Below are positions 9,099-19,624 of a stretch of DNA of 35,390 bases, one piece after another. The translations under genes were made by a program, and so were the position numbers. Under the pieces are notes generated by a model. That model was not told the DNA's origin and searched no databases. It saw nothing but the letters and a program-made list of their open reading frames with translations. The DNA lies in assembly GCA_018699075.1 (NCBI GenBank), contig JABIPV010000321.1, positions 1-35,390 of the forward strand, read 5' to 3'. How positions within the stretch are numbered: the first letter of the stretch is position 1; the number at the start of each line of letters is the position of its first letter. Source of the stretch: Kordiimonadaceae bacterium. Lineage in GTDB: Bacteria; Pseudomonadota; Alphaproteobacteria; Sphingomonadales; Emcibacteraceae.

Positions 9099-10079
9099 TT
9101 AGAAGTGACTAAACCCTGTATTTTCTATCTTTAATTCTTTACCAATCGTATCGTATAATATCACTTTATTACCTGATGTAATTTTACCTATTTCTGTTAT
9201 TTTTACGCCTAAAGTGCGTGATATTTCTTCAACATTTGATTTATCTTTTTCACGGGCCGTGAATAACAGTTCATAATCATCGCCTCCGTTCCAGATCAAG
9301 TGACTATAGTCATGTTTAGTTTCAAAAAGATTACTTTTTAAAAATTCTTTTAAGCTACTAGAAACAGGAAGATTGTTAAGAAAAATTTCAACACCGACGG
9401 CTGATTGTTCGCATATATGCTTAATATCTGACATCAAGCCATCCGATATATCGAGAGCAGAAGTTGCTATCCCTATAATGGCCCGCCCAAGTTCAACACG
9501 CGGAATAGGAAGGTGATATCGTTCAATAAGTTCAGGTATATCAATACCCTTCTTAATAGCCAGAAGTCCGGCCGCAGAATCCCCTAAATTTCCAGAAACA
9601 TAAATAACATCATCCGGACTTGCACCTGATCTGGTTAAATTATGGTTTTTAGTTTTTTGACCAATTGCCGTAATGGATATAGTAACAGGGCCAGTCGTCG
9701 ATACGGTATCACCACCCCAAAGCTGCCAGCCAAACTCCCTTTGATCTTTAAGGAGGCCCTCAGTAAAGGAAGATACCCAACTATCAATGTCAAAATCTTC
9801 TTTAGGTAGCGCAATACTTAAAAAGTACCCTATAGGTTCCGCACCCATTGCCGCAAGATCTGATAAATTTACTCTTAATGCTTTTTGCGCTATTAAGTTT
9901 GGCTTATCATTTTCGAAAAAATGAACCCCACCCACTAAGGCATCTTTTGTAATAATTAAATCCATTCCAGGATCAGGAGAAAAGGTTGCAGCATCATTTG
10001 TAAGAGCATATGCCGGCGCACCCTTTGGGGCTAAGGGTTCGAAATATTTTCTTATAAGATCAAATTCAGAGGATTTCAG
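9099..10079 (-). CDS. thiL: Thiamine-monophosphate kinase, probably with a non-ATG start
   Basis: ORF-track start at 9965 is too short; open frame continues upstream (SEFDLIRKYFEPLAPKGAPAYALTNDAATFSPDPGMDLIITKDALVGGVHF) to an in-frame CTG at 10079 just after a TAG. Confidence 0.85.
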   Translation of the reverse strand: MKSSEFDLIRKYFEPLAPKGAPAYALTNDAATFSPDPGMDLIITKDALVGGVHFFENDKPNLIAQKALRVNLSDLAAMGAEPIGYFLSIALPKEDFDIDSWVSSFTEGLLKDQREFGWQLWGGDTVSTTGPVTISITAIGQKTKNHNLTRSGASPDDVIYVSGNLGDSAAGLLAIKKGIDIPELIERYHLPIPRVELGRAIIGIATSALDISDGLMSDIKHICEQSAVGVEIFLNNLPVSSSLKEFLKSNLFETKHDYSHLIWNGGDDYELLFTAREKDKSNVEEISRTLGVKITEIGKITSGNKVILYDTIGKELKIENTGFSHF

Positions 10080-10108
10080 TGTCTAAACTTTCTTATTTCC
10101 AGATTATT

Positions 10109-10564
10109 CTATCTAACAATTTTAGCAATTTTATCAAGCACGCCATTTACAAATCCCGGTGTGCTATCCTCGAAAAATGCTTTTGACACGTCAACATATT
10201 CATTAATAATCACACTCGTGGGCACATCTGGCCTTGCAATTAATTCATATGTTCCCGCACGAAGAATAGCCCTTGCAACAGATTCGACACGTTCCAAAGT
10301 CCAATCCTTACTCAATGAGTTTTTGATGTTTTCATCAATCTGATCATTTCGCTTTTCAAACCCAACAACAACATCGCTAAAAAATTTATTGTCCGCACTG
10401 TTTAAGGGATTATCATCGATGATTTCACTGAAACGATGTTCTACAAACTCACCAACAACGATTTTAGCCGCTTCTCCATTGATTTCCATTTGATATAACG
10501 CTTGGACAACAGCAAGGCGTGCTGAACTACGCGCGCCCCCTTTGCCAGAATTTTTAGTATTCAT
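10109..10564 (-). CDS. nusB: Transcription antitermination factor NusB
   Basis: SSARLAVVQALYQMEI...ILRAGTYELIARPDVPTSVIINEYVDVSKAFFEDSTPGFVNGVLDKIA. Confidence 0.95.
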   Translation of the reverse strand: MNTKNSGKGGARSSARLAVVQALYQMEINGEAAKIVVGEFVEHRFSEIIDDNPLNSADNKFFSDVVVGFEKRNDQIDENIKNSLSKDWTLERVESVARAILRAGTYELIARPDVPTSVIINEYVDVSKAFFEDSTPGFVNGVLDKIAKIVR

Positions 10565-10995
10565 TATTTTTCAATTCCATATTGCGTCTTAAGATCAATC
10601 ATACGTAGGGCTGCTTCTGTAACCGCTGCACCTTTATTATATTTATCAACAGAGCATCTTGCCCAAGCCTGATCACGATTTTCTACGGTTAAAATACCAT
10701 ATCCAATTGCAAGCCGGTCCTTAATAGCAAGGTCTTGTAATGCTCTTGCACTTTCAATGCATACATAATCATAATGACTTGTTTCACCGCGAATAACACA
10801 TCCTAGGGCGACATAGCCATCATATTGATCATTACCGTCTGCAGCGAACCTAATGGCAGCGGGAATTTCAAATGCACCAGGTACAGAAATTCTATCATAT
10901 TTTACACCTGCTGCTTCAAGCACACCAATTGAGCCTTTAACAAGCTCATCTGCTATATCGTCATAAAAACGCGCTTCAACGATAAGTACTTTCAT
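10564..10995 (-). CDS. ribH: 6,7-dimethyl-8-ribityllumazine synthase
   Basis: VPGAFEIPAAIRFAAD, GCVIRGETSHYDYVC, GILTVENRDQAWAR. Confidence 0.96.
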   Translation of the reverse strand: MKVLIVEARFYDDIADELVKGSIGVLEAAGVKYDRISVPGAFEIPAAIRFAADGNDQYDGYVALGCVIRGETSHYDYVCIESARALQDLAIKDRLAIGYGILTVENRDQAWARCSVDKYNKGAAVTEAALRMIDLKTQYGIEK

Positions 10996-10999
10996 TCAT

Positions 11000-12133
11000 T
11001 TAACCCTTTTTGTTAACGATTTTTAATTCGATACTTTCATCAAATTTTTGATGCCCTGTAATATTTAGGCCGTAACCCTCGATGCCGATAACATTTTGTT
11101 CACTATCCGATAACAAAATAAAATCCTTAACACCAACATCGATCAATATTTGAGCACCGATTCCGTAGTTTTTAATATTAGAAGACTTCTTTTGCTTTTG
11201 ATCTTTCTTGGCAATTTCATCGGTAATATATGTTTTTCTATTTTCACGAAGGAATACCAAAACGCCACATTCTTCTTTACCAAGTTCAGTCATTGCTCTG
11301 TTTAATTGGCTCCGGCGTGGCCCGTTTTGACCTAGTAGATCTTCAAAAATATTAAAGGAATGCATACGCACTAAAACTTTTTTCGCTGTTTTTGGGTTGC
11401 CTTTCACAAGGGCAAAATGCTGAATACCATCATCTTTAGCTAGATAAGCGCGCATTTTAAATTCACCGCCAAATTCAGATGAAACATCTGTCGTCTCTAC
11501 GCATTCCACCAAATTATCATTGCGCCGGCGATAAGCGATAAGATCGGCAATGGTCGCAACTTTTAAATTATGTTTTTTAGCAAAATCTACCAGGTCAGGT
11601 AGACGAGCCATTGTACCGTCATCTTTCATAATTTCACAAATAACGCCAGACGGGTTAAGTCCAGCCAAACGCGCCACGTCAACGGCAGCTTCCGTATGAC
11701 CCGCACGTACAAGCACACCACCACGCTTAGCAACGATAGGGAATACATGTCCCGGCGTTACAATATCATATTTACCCTTTGTCGGGTCAATGGCCACAGC
11801 AACTGTATGTGCACGGTCAGCCGCGGAAATACCGGTCGTCACGCCTTCTGCTGCTTCAATAGAAGATGTAAAGGCGGTTTGATGACGGGTAGCATTATTT
11901 TGCGACATCATTTTAAGGCCAAGTTTTTCTGCACGTTCTGTTGAAAGCGTTAAGCAGATTAACCCCCGACCATGGGTAGCCATAAAATTAATCGCATCCG
12001 GCGTTGCCATTTGTGAAGGAATGATCAAATCACCTTCATTTTCACGGTCTTCGTCATCAACAAGAATGAACATGCGTCCATTTTTTGCATCTTCTAATAC
12101 ATCTTCAATAGGGGATAAAAAATTTTGCGGCAT
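11000..12133 (-). CDS. ribB: 3,4-dihydroxy-2-butanone-4-phosphate synthase with degenerate GTP cyclohydrolase II-like C-terminal domain
   Basis: N-terminus [38 protein letters not shown]-terminal half lacks the canonical GCHII Cys-rich zinc motif. Confidence 0.93.
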   Translation of the reverse strand: MPQNFLSPIEDVLEDAKNGRMFILVDDEDRENEGDLIIPSQMATPDAINFMATHGRGLICLTLSTERAEKLGLKMMSQNNATRHQTAFTSSIEAAEGVTTGISAADRAHTVAVAIDPTKGKYDIVTPGHVFPIVAKRGGVLVRAGHTEAAVDVARLAGLNPSGVICEIMKDDGTMARLPDLVDFAKKHNLKVATIADLIAYRRRNDNLVECVETTDVSSEFGGEFKMRAYLAKDDGIQHFALVKGNPKTAKKVLVRMHSFNIFEDLLGQNGPRRSQLNRAMTELGKEECGVLVFLRENRKTYITDEIAKKDQKQKKSSNIKNYGIGAQILIDVGVKDFILLSDSEQNVIGIEGYGLNITGHQKFDESIELKIVNKKG

Positions 12134-12153
12134 ATTACTGTCTAGTTCCTCGC

Positions 12154-12750
12154 TTAAACTTCACGCATTCTGGCCACGTACCGTGCCAAAATATCAATTT
12201 CTAAATTTACATGGTCTCCAGCTTTTAAAGTACCAAAGGTTGTTTTTTCTTGGGTATGTGGAATAATATTTACACAAAATTGTGTTTGACCTGCACCATC
12301 AGTTACATCATTCACCGTTAAAGATGCGCCATTAACGGTCACTGAACCTTTTTCTGCAATATATGCTTTTAAAGCATCAGGAACAGTGAATGTAAATTTT
12401 TTACTGTCCCCCTCATCTTCAACTGAAATCACGTCACCAACACCATCAACATGGCCGGTTACTAAGTGTCCACCAAGTTCTTCGCCAACCTTTAAAGCAC
12501 GTTCAAGGTTTATTGCGGTCCCTACTTGCCAATTTTCAAGCACGGTACAAGATAAAGTTTCGCCGGATACATCAACACTAAACCAGTCTTCACCCTTATC
12601 TACAACTGTCAAACAAACGCCCGAACATGCAATCGATGCGCCAAATTCGATAGTTGACGTATCAAAGGAGGTATTAATAGCAATGCGCGTATCGCCATCT
12701 TTGGTGAGCGACTTTACATCGCCTATATCTGTAATAATTCCCGTAAACAT
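12154..12750 (-). CDS. ribE: Riboflavin synthase
   Basis: MFTGIITDIGDV..., VTGHVDGVG, two-lumazine-binding-domain architecture. Confidence 0.95.
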   Translation of the reverse strand: MFTGIITDIGDVKSLTKDGDTRIAINTSFDTSTIEFGASIACSGVCLTVVDKGEDWFSVDVSGETLSCTVLENWQVGTAINLERALKVGEELGGHLVTGHVDGVGDVISVEDEGDSKKFTFTVPDALKAYIAEKGSVTVNGASLTVNDVTDGAGQTQFCVNIIPHTQEKTTFGTLKAGDHVNLEIDILARYVARMREV

Positions 12751-12757
12751 CTTTCGC

Positions 12758-13885
12758 CTAGCTTATTATTTCAAACTCTTGCCAATTATCCGCTCCTGCG
12801 GCCCCTTGATTAATCAAGGATAAATTCAAATGTTCATCCAATTGGTTTATAGAAATATCGTATAATGCATTTACACCACTTTCACCAATGTTTTCTCTGG
12901 ATTTAAACCATATAAAACGGTCTACCAGACTTGCCTTAATCAGGGAAGCATTAACTTGCCCTCCTCCTTCGGAAAGAACCCTGGTTATGCCTTGTTCAGA
13001 TAACACCTTCATTACATGATGGAGGTCTAACTTTCCTTGATCATTTTTATCAATAATAAAAATCCTAAGTCCTAAATTCTCAAGCTCTTTAATTTTTTCT
13101 TGATCATTAGAACACGTCATAACCCAGAGTGGAATTTTCTGTGCTGATTTACAAAACTTGCTATTTTCGCTTAGTCTTAAATTACTATCTAATAAAACAC
13201 GAACAGGTGAGCGTTTCTCAAGTCCTTTAATTCGACAGTCAAGCATTGGGTCATCAATAAGTACCGTTCCAATCCCTACCAAAATCGCATCATGATTAGC
13301 ACGGTATAAATGTCCTCGTCTTCTTGCCTCGGCCCCAGTGACCCACGTTTTCTCACCTAGGTTTGCGGATATTTTACCATCTGCAGAACTTGCTATTTTA
13401 ATGGTAACAAGTGGTTTTTCTTTTTGAATTTTTTTAAAAAAACCTAAATTTATAAAATCTGCTTCTTCTTTCAACAATCCAAAATATACATCAATCCCAG
13501 CATCTTCCAATATAGAGACACCTTTACCGCTTACGCGTGGGTCAGGGTCACCTGTAGCAATAATAATTTTAGAAATATTTGCCTCAACCAACGCAACTGC
13601 ACAGGGGGATGTTTTACCAAAATGGGCGCAAGGTTCCAAAGTAACATAGGCGGTAGCACCTGAAGTATCGTTCGTGCAATTATCAAGCGCCTGTCTTTCC
13701 GCATGAGGACGACCGCCCCTACCTGTCCAACCTCGACCAATAATATGGCTACCCTTAACGATGACACAGCCTACAGAAGGGTTTGGGAAGGTCGTACCAA
13801 GGCCCCGCCTTGATAGTCGAAGTGCTATTTCCATATAGGACTTGTCATTATCTGAAAATTGAGTAGCTGCTTTATTCTTCTTCAT
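12758..13885 (-). CDS. ribD: Bifunctional pyrimidine deaminase/reductase RibD
   Basis: [35 protein letters not shown] zinc deaminase motifs plus reductase domain; overlaps nrdR by 14 bp. Confidence 0.95.
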   Translation of the reverse strand: MKKNKAATQFSDNDKSYMEIALRLSRRGLGTTFPNPSVGCVIVKGSHIIGRGWTGRGGRPHAERQALDNCTNDTSGATAYVTLEPCAHFGKTSPCAVALVEANISKIIIATGDPDPRVSGKGVSILEDAGIDVYFGLLKEEADFINLGFFKKIQKEKPLVTIKIASSADGKISANLGEKTWVTGAEARRRGHLYRANHDAILVGIGTVLIDDPMLDCRIKGLEKRSPVRVLLDSNLRLSENSKFCKSAQKIPLWVMTCSNDQEKIKELENLGLRIFIIDKNDQGKLDLHHVMKVLSEQGITRVLSEGGGQVNASLIKASLVDRFIWFKSRENIGESGVNALYDISINQLDEHLNLSLINQGAAGADNWQEFEIIS

Positions 13886-14333
13886 GATCAGCTATCTCGC
13901 TGACAAAGTGGCCAAAATCACTGGCTTCACGGAAGTTTTTATATACTGATGCGAAACGCACATAAGCCACAGTATCAAGTTGCTCCAGCCCTTCCATGAT
14001 CAGTTTACCGATTTGTTCGGAAGGGATTTCACTTTCCCCCATGCTTTCTAATTGGCGCACAATACCACTGATCATACGTTCAACTTGCTCTTCTTCAACA
14101 GGACGTTTTCTAAGGGCCATATACACAGAACGTTCAAGTTTTTCACGCTCAAAAGCCACTTTCTTGCCTGATGTTTTAAGAACGGTAAGTTCCCGTAATT
14201 GAACCCGTTCGAACGTCGTAAATCGAGCCCCGCACCCACCGCATGAACGACGGCGCCGAATTGCAGAATTATCCTCCGTTGGACGACTGTCCTTAACTTG
14301 AGTATCTTCATTTCCGCAAAATGGGCACCGCAT
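13872..14333 (-). CDS. nrdR: Transcriptional repressor NrdR
   Basis: [44 protein letters not shown]. Confidence 0.97.
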   Translation of the reverse strand: MRCPFCGNEDTQVKDSRPTEDNSAIRRRRSCGGCGARFTTFERVQLRELTVLKTSGKKVAFEREKLERSVYMALRKRPVEEEQVERMISGIVRQLESMGESEIPSEQIGKLIMEGLEQLDTVAYVRFASVYKNFREASDFGHFVSEIADHEEE

Positions 14334-14350
14334 ATCTTTATCCTATATCA

Positions 14351-15628
14351 CTAGTAAATTGGAAACTTAGCACAAAGTGCAATAACTTTTTCGCGCACTT
14401 TTGCTTCTGCTACACTGTTATCTTCCGGATTTTTTACAAGCTCGTCAAGAATTTCCAGAATAAAATCACCCACTAACTCAAATTCAGCAACTCCAAATCC
14501 GCGCGTGGTCCCCGCAGGTGTCCCTAGACGAATACCCGAAGTGATCATTGCTTTTTGAGGGTCAAACGGAACACCGTTTTTATTGCATGTTATGTTTGCA
14601 CGGCCCAGTGAATTATCAGCATCACGCCCGGTAAGGTTTTTAGGTCGCAGATCAACAAGCAACAGATGAGTATCCGTGCCACCAGAAACAATATCGCAGC
14701 CACCGTCCTGTAACCTTTTCGCAAGTGCACGGGCATTTTCTTTAACCTGTGCAGCGTAAGTTTTAAATTCTGGCTTCAAAGCTTCACCAAGGGCAACTGC
14801 TTTCGCAGCGATGACATGCATCAATGGGCCACCTTGAAGTCCTGGAAAAACGGCACTGTTAAATTTTTTACCCAAATCAAGATCATTTGACAGGATCATA
14901 CCACCCCGAGGTCCGCGTAAGGTTTTATGGTTAGTCGTTGTCACAACATGAGCATGTGGAAGTGGGCTTGGGTGTTCACCCGCGGCAACCAAACCAGCAA
15001 AGTGAGCCATATCAACAAGAAGATAGGCACCAACACTATCAGCGATTTCACGCATGCGTTCAAAATTAATTTCACGCGGGTAGGCTGATCCACCAGCAAT
15101 AATTACTTTAGGGTTATGTTCTTTTGCAAGGATTTCAATTTGGTCATAATCCATCAAATGTGTGTCTTTGCGCACACCATATTGAATGGCATTAAACCAT
15201 TTACCGGACTGTGCAGGCGGCGCACCATGCGTCAAATGCCCCCCCGCATCCAGTGACATGCCCAAAATGGTATCACCTGGTTTCGTTAGGGCAAGCATAA
15301 CAGCACCGTTTGCTTGAGCACCAGAATGCGGCTGCACATTGACATATTCACAATTAAACAGCTCTTTTGCGCGATCAATGGCAAGTTGCTCTGCAATATC
15401 AACATATTCACAGCCACCGTAATAACGTCGTCCCGGATAACCTTCAGCATATTTATTGGTCATAATGCTGCCTTGCGCTTCCATAACGGCGCGGCTGACG
15501 ATGTTTTCTGATGCAATCAGTTCGATATGATTTTGCTGACGACCCATTTCAAGATCAATGGCTTCAAGAAGTGCCGGATCTCTTTCACTTAAAGGAGCGT
15601 TAAAAAAAGTTTCTAAATGTGATGACAT
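14351..15628 (-). CDS. glyA: Serine hydroxymethyltransferase
   Basis: [50 protein letters not shown]. Confidence 0.98.
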   Translation of the reverse strand: MSSHLETFFNAPLSERDPALLEAIDLEMGRQQNHIELIASENIVSRAVMEAQGSIMTNKYAEGYPGRRYYGGCEYVDIAEQLAIDRAKELFNCEYVNVQPHSGAQANGAVMLALTKPGDTILGMSLDAGGHLTHGAPPAQSGKWFNAIQYGVRKDTHLMDYDQIEILAKEHNPKVIIAGGSAYPREINFERMREIADSVGAYLLVDMAHFAGLVAAGEHPSPLPHAHVVTTTNHKTLRGPRGGMILSNDLDLGKKFNSAVFPGLQGGPLMHVIAAKAVALGEALKPEFKTYAAQVKENARALAKRLQDGGCDIVSGGTDTHLLLVDLRPKNLTGRDADNSLGRANITCNKNGVPFDPQKAMITSGIRLGTPAGTTRGFGVAEFELVGDFILEILDELVKNPEDNSVAEAKVREKVIALCAKFPIY

Positions 15629-15671
15629 AATAGGATTGGCCTTAAATTAATAATATGAATAATAAAAAAAT

Positions 15672-16121
15672 TTATAACAATTTATCAATACGCATTTGAT
15701 GACGTCCGCCCTCAAATTTCGTATTAAGAAATACTTTCAAACAGTCTCTTGCAACTTCAATGCCCGTCGTACGCCCACCAAGGACTATAACATTTGCATT
15801 ATTGTGCTCTCTAGATAATTTTGCCGTCAATGCATCATGAACCAGGGCAGCGCGTATATGTGAATGACGGTTAGCTGCAATGCTTATACCAATGCCCGAA
15901 CCACAAACCAAAATACCACGAGTCGCCGACTCATTTTGAAGAGCCGCGGCCAATTTATTTGCATAATCTGGATAATCAACAGAAGAGGTATCATAACAAC
16001 CTAGATCAACGATTGCTAAACCCATTTCTTCTAGGTCCGCTTTTAAAACTTCCTTCAATTCAAAACCACCATGGTCACTTGCGATAGCGATAACTTGGTC
16101 GGACATAAAGAACATACTCAC
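15672..16121 (-). CDS. rpiB: Ribose 5-phosphate isomerase B
   Basis: IAIASDHGGFELKEVL, DLGCYDTSSVDYPDYA, GILVCGSGIGISIAANR; internal start at MSDQ possible. Confidence 0.93.
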   Translation of the reverse strand: MSMFFMSDQVIAIASDHGGFELKEVLKADLEEMGLAIVDLGCYDTSSVDYPDYANKLAAALQNESATRGILVCGSGIGISIAANRHSHIRAALVHDALTAKLSREHNNANVIVLGGRTTGIEVARDCLKVFLNTKFEGGRHQMRIDKLL

Positions 16122-16327
16122 ATTTTATATAAAGCGTTTAAGTAACGAATAATTGCTTCATAACATAAGTGAAAAACAGATGAAATAAAAAAGGGCGTGT
16201 TTTTGCAAGAACAATTAAGATTTATTGAGAAAACCAGTCACTATTTTAAGTATCGAATAGGAGTTCGGACCAAAAAACACTCCCTTTTCCTTATTGGCTA
16301 CCCAAACCTATTAGTAAGGACAGCTTT

Positions 16328-16528
16328 TCAATCAGTACTAGTTTCACTTTTTTCTTTATTCATTACATAAAGCATTTTATTGACGCCGGCCTTGCTGAGC
16401 TGTGCTTGAGATGCAGTTTTAGGACCGATTGTGGAAACCTCCCGACCTGTAACAGGATCTACAACCGTAACTTTAACGGAATTTCCCATGGTGATAAATT
16501 CGATGATAAAATTATCGTCATTCATCAT
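16328..16528 (-). CDS. Small conserved hypothetical protein (DUF6898-like)
   Basis: 66-aa ORF MNDDNFIIEFITMGNSVKVTVVDPVTGREVSTIGPKTASQAQLSKAGVNKMLYVM, located directly downstream of hemA. Confidence 0.6.
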   Translation of the reverse strand: MMNDDNFIIEFITMGNSVKVTVVDPVTGREVSTIGPKTASQAQLSKAGVNKMLYVMNKEKSETSTD

Positions 16529-16552
16529 GTGCTCCCTGGAAAACCTTTATTA

Positions 16553-17773
16553 TTATGCTGCGCTAGAATATTTTTCAATATCCAGTTTTTGCCAAACTTT
16601 TTTCAGTGCATCAACAAGATGATCCATCATTTCATCAGTGTGCAAAGGATTAGGGGCAAAACGCAATCTTTCCGTACCACGCGGTACCGTTGGATAGTTA
16701 ATCGGCTGAACATAAATACCATATTCATTGAGCAGAATATCGGACGCTTGTTTACAAATAACAGGATCGCCCACAGCTAATGGGACAATATGACTATCAG
16801 ATGGCATAACAGGTAAATTTGCTTCTCTCAATTTACGTTTTAGTGTAGCGGCACGTTCTTGATGAATTTCACGTTCAATTGTGGATTTTTTCAAATGACG
16901 AACACTTGCCAGTGCGCCTGCTGTTAGCACAGGAGATAAAGAAGTGGTAAAAATAAATCCTGCGGCAAAACTGCGTACGCAGTCAACTATATCTTTCGAC
17001 GCCGTGATATATCCGCCCATTAATCCAAAAGCTTTACCTAGTGTGCCTTCGATAATATCGACTCGGTCCATAAGACCCCATTGTTCAGCTACACCGCCAC
17101 CACGTGGGCCATACATACCAACTGCATGTACTTCATCCATATAGGTCATAGCGTTATATTTATCAGCTAAATCGCAAAATTCTTCGATAGGCGCAAAATC
17201 ACCATCCATTGAATATACACTCTCAAACAAAATAATTTTCGGTGCATCAGGGTCAGCCTCTTCTAGCAAATGCGTAAGATGTTCAACACTATTGTGCTTA
17301 AAAATTCTTTTTTCGCATTTTCCCGCAAGTACGCCATTAATCATTGAGGCATGATTTAGTTCATCAGAAAAAATGATGCAACCAGGCATTAATTTAGCAA
17401 TCGTAGAAATGGATGTTTCGTTGGAAATATAACCAGATGTAAATAACAGCCCGGCTTCTTTACCGTGAAGATCAGCAAGTTCGGCTTCAAGCATTACATG
17501 ATAATGATGCGTTCCACTTATATTACGTGTACCACCGGAACCTGCACCTACCTTATCAATTGCATCTTTCATGGCTTTTATAACATCAGGATGTTGGCCC
17601 ATGCCAAGGTAGTCATTACTACACCAGACAGTAATTTCTTTTTCGCCATCTTCCGCATGCCACGTAGCTGAGGGAAACTCGCCATTTTTACGCTCGATAT
17701 CCATAAAGACGCGGTAGCGGCCTTCTTGTTTGATATCAGCCAAAGCACCAGAAAAAATACGGTTATAGTCCAT
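16553..17773 (-). CDS. hemA: 5-aminolevulinate synthase
   Basis: [69 protein letters not shown]. Confidence 0.97.
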   Translation of the reverse strand: MDYNRIFSGALADIKQEGRYRVFMDIERKNGEFPSATWHAEDGEKEITVWCSNDYLGMGQHPDVIKAMKDAIDKVGAGSGGTRNISGTHHYHVMLEAELADLHGKEAGLLFTSGYISNETSISTIAKLMPGCIIFSDELNHASMINGVLAGKCEKRIFKHNSVEHLTHLLEEADPDAPKIILFESVYSMDGDFAPIEEFCDLADKYNAMTYMDEVHAVGMYGPRGGGVAEQWGLMDRVDIIEGTLGKAFGLMGGYITASKDIVDCVRSFAAGFIFTTSLSPVLTAGALASVRHLKKSTIEREIHQERAATLKRKLREANLPVMPSDSHIVPLAVGDPVICKQASDILLNEYGIYVQPINYPTVPRGTERLRFAPNPLHTDEMMDHLVDALKKVWQKLDIEKYSSAA

Positions 17774-17847
17774 TATAAAATTCCACTTTATTCCTATAAA
17801 CCATGTCGTACCTCAGTTTAATTGACAAAGGAAGAAAAAATTGTCCT

Positions 17848-17863
17848 TTTTGTGCTTACAAAA
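17848..17863. promoter_or_regulatory. Candidate operator palindrome TTTTGT-gctt-ACAAAA between marR-family gene and hemA
   Basis: Perfect 6-4-6 inverted repeat about 75 bp upstream of hemA. Confidence 0.3.
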
Positions 17864-17921
17864 GAACTTAATGTATTAATGAATAATCCCCAATGAACGA
17901 TATAATGTGGAAATATATGAG

Positions 17922-18440
17922 TTAACCTGTTGTAAAACGTAGTAAATCAGTCCAAAAACCATCTAATGACCTCAAACGATCTCGTAATTCTGTGACACCT
18001 TCGTCAGTGAAAAGATTTTTCTCTTTTACCATATCAAGGTTTTCGTCAAAAAGCTCACCGACTAGATTACAAACACCTTTACCACTGTCGCTTAACCAGA
18101 TTCGCAGTGCTCTGCGGTCATGTTCTGAGCGTTCTTGTCTTATGTAACCTGACTCGACAAGTTTTTTAAGGTTATAGGAAACATTTGAGCCAAGATAGTA
18201 GCCCCGATTTCTTAAATCACCCGCCGTTATTTCATGATCACCAATATTATAAAGAAGTAATGCTTGTACAGAATTGATGTTACTCATCCCTTTAGAATCA
18301 AGGCGATGTTTGACAATATCGAGCATTCTTCTGTGTAATCTTTCGATTAGCCTTAAACATTCGAGGAAATTATGTCTCGTTCTTGATTCTTGTGTTTCAT
18401 GACCACCAATTAAATTGCTGCTATGATGAGTTAATGACAT
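17922..18440 (-). CDS. MarR-family winged-helix regulator (LdtR-like)
   Basis: SVQALLLYNIGDHEITAGDLRNRGYYLGSNVSYNLKKLVESGYIRQERSEHDRRALRIWLSDSG. Confidence 0.85.
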   Translation of the reverse strand: MSLTHHSSNLIGGHETQESRTRHNFLECLRLIERLHRRMLDIVKHRLDSKGMSNINSVQALLLYNIGDHEITAGDLRNRGYYLGSNVSYNLKKLVESGYIRQERSEHDRRALRIWLSDSGKGVCNLVGELFDENLDMVKEKNLFTDEGVTELRDRLRSLDGFWTDLLRFTTG

Positions 18441-18581
18441 TCAAAATTCCTATTTTTATAAAATATATTTTTCTTTATCTACAGAAGTTATATAACAACA
18501 TACCTAACAAGCTGTTAAAAAGTAGTTTACAAATAATTAGTATATTAAATTTATTTAAAAAGAATTAATGCGGAGCACATC

Positions 18582-19577
18582 ATGATTACAGGTTCTTTTC
18601 CAAATAGTCGCCCAAGACGTAGCAGAAAAAATATGTGGTCGCGTGACATGGTCCGTGAAAATTCACTATCCGTAAATGATCTCATTTGGCCCCTATTCGT
18701 TCAAGAAGGGGACAACCAAGCTACAGCCGTGTCTTCAATGCCGGGTGTGAAGCGGATGTCCATTGATCTTATTGTAGAAAGAGCTGCCGAAGCCAAGGAA
18801 CTTGGCATTCCCGCGATTGCTATTTTTCCACAAACACCAGAAGACTTAAAAACGGATGAAGGATATGAAGGGGTTAATCCTGAAAATTTAATTTGCAGAA
18901 CAGTACGCGCTATAAAATCACAAGTTCCGGATATTGGTGTTATATGTGATGTAGCCCTTGATCCTTATACTACCCATGGACAAGATGGATTAATTAAAAA
19001 CGGGTATGTGGACAATGACCTTACGCTAGAAGCACTCGTTAATCAGGCCCACATTCAAACAAAGGCAGGTTGTGATATCCTAGCTCCATCAGACATGATG
19101 GACGGACGAGTCGCTGCCATACGTAATATGCTTGAAGAAAAGAAATTTCATAATTCTCAAATTATGGCTTATTCAGCAAAATATGCATCAGCATTTTACG
19201 GTCCATTTCGAGAAGCGGTTGGTTCAACCAGCAACTTAAAAGGCGGCAAAGAAACATATCAAATGGATCCCGCAAATACGGATGAAGCCTTACGTGAAGC
19301 CGGTATGGATATTAATGAAGGTGCTGATTCAATCATAGTCAAACCGGGCATGCCTTACCTTGATATTATCGAAAGAATAACCCGCGAATTAAATTTCCCT
19401 ACCTATGCTTATCAAGTAAGCGGTGAATATGCCATGATCCATGCCGCCGCCGCCAATGGCTGGCTTGACCTTGATAAAGCGATGATGGAAAGTTTACTTA
19501 GCTTTAAGCGTGCGGGAGCATGTGGGATTTGGACTTACTTCGCCCCAGTTGTTGCTAAAAAAATAAACCAACAATAA
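18582..19577 (+). CDS. hemB: Porphobilinogen synthase (delta-aminolevulinic acid dehydratase)
   Basis: RPRRSRKNMWSRDMVREN, VICDVALDPYTTHGQDG, SAKYASAFYGPFREAVGS, VKPGMPYLDI. Confidence 0.97.
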   Translation: MITGSFPNSRPRRSRKNMWSRDMVRENSLSVNDLIWPLFVQEGDNQATAVSSMPGVKRMSIDLIVERAAEAKELGIPAIAIFPQTPEDLKTDEGYEGVNPENLICRTVRAIKSQVPDIGVICDVALDPYTTHGQDGLIKNGYVDNDLTLEALVNQAHIQTKAGCDILAPSDMMDGRVAAIRNMLEEKKFHNSQIMAYSAKYASAFYGPFREAVGSTSNLKGGKETYQMDPANTDEALREAGMDINEGADSIIVKPGMPYLDIIERITRELNFPTYAYQVSGEYAMIHAAAANGWLDLDKAMMESLLSFKRAGACGIWTYFAPVVAKKINQQ

Positions 19578-19606
19578 AAAAGCCCGCTTAATAAAACGGG
19601 CTTTCA
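19575..19606 (+). terminator. Rho-independent terminator after hemB
   Basis: aaaaaagcccgcttaataaaacgggctttc GC-rich stem with T/A tails; may also serve motA. Confidence 0.8.
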
Positions 19607-19624
19607 AATTAGTATATATTTATA

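Noticed and set aside
10996-14351. FMN riboswitch controlling the rib genes
   Set aside because: Genes are tightly packed or overlapping with no leader long enough for an RFN element.
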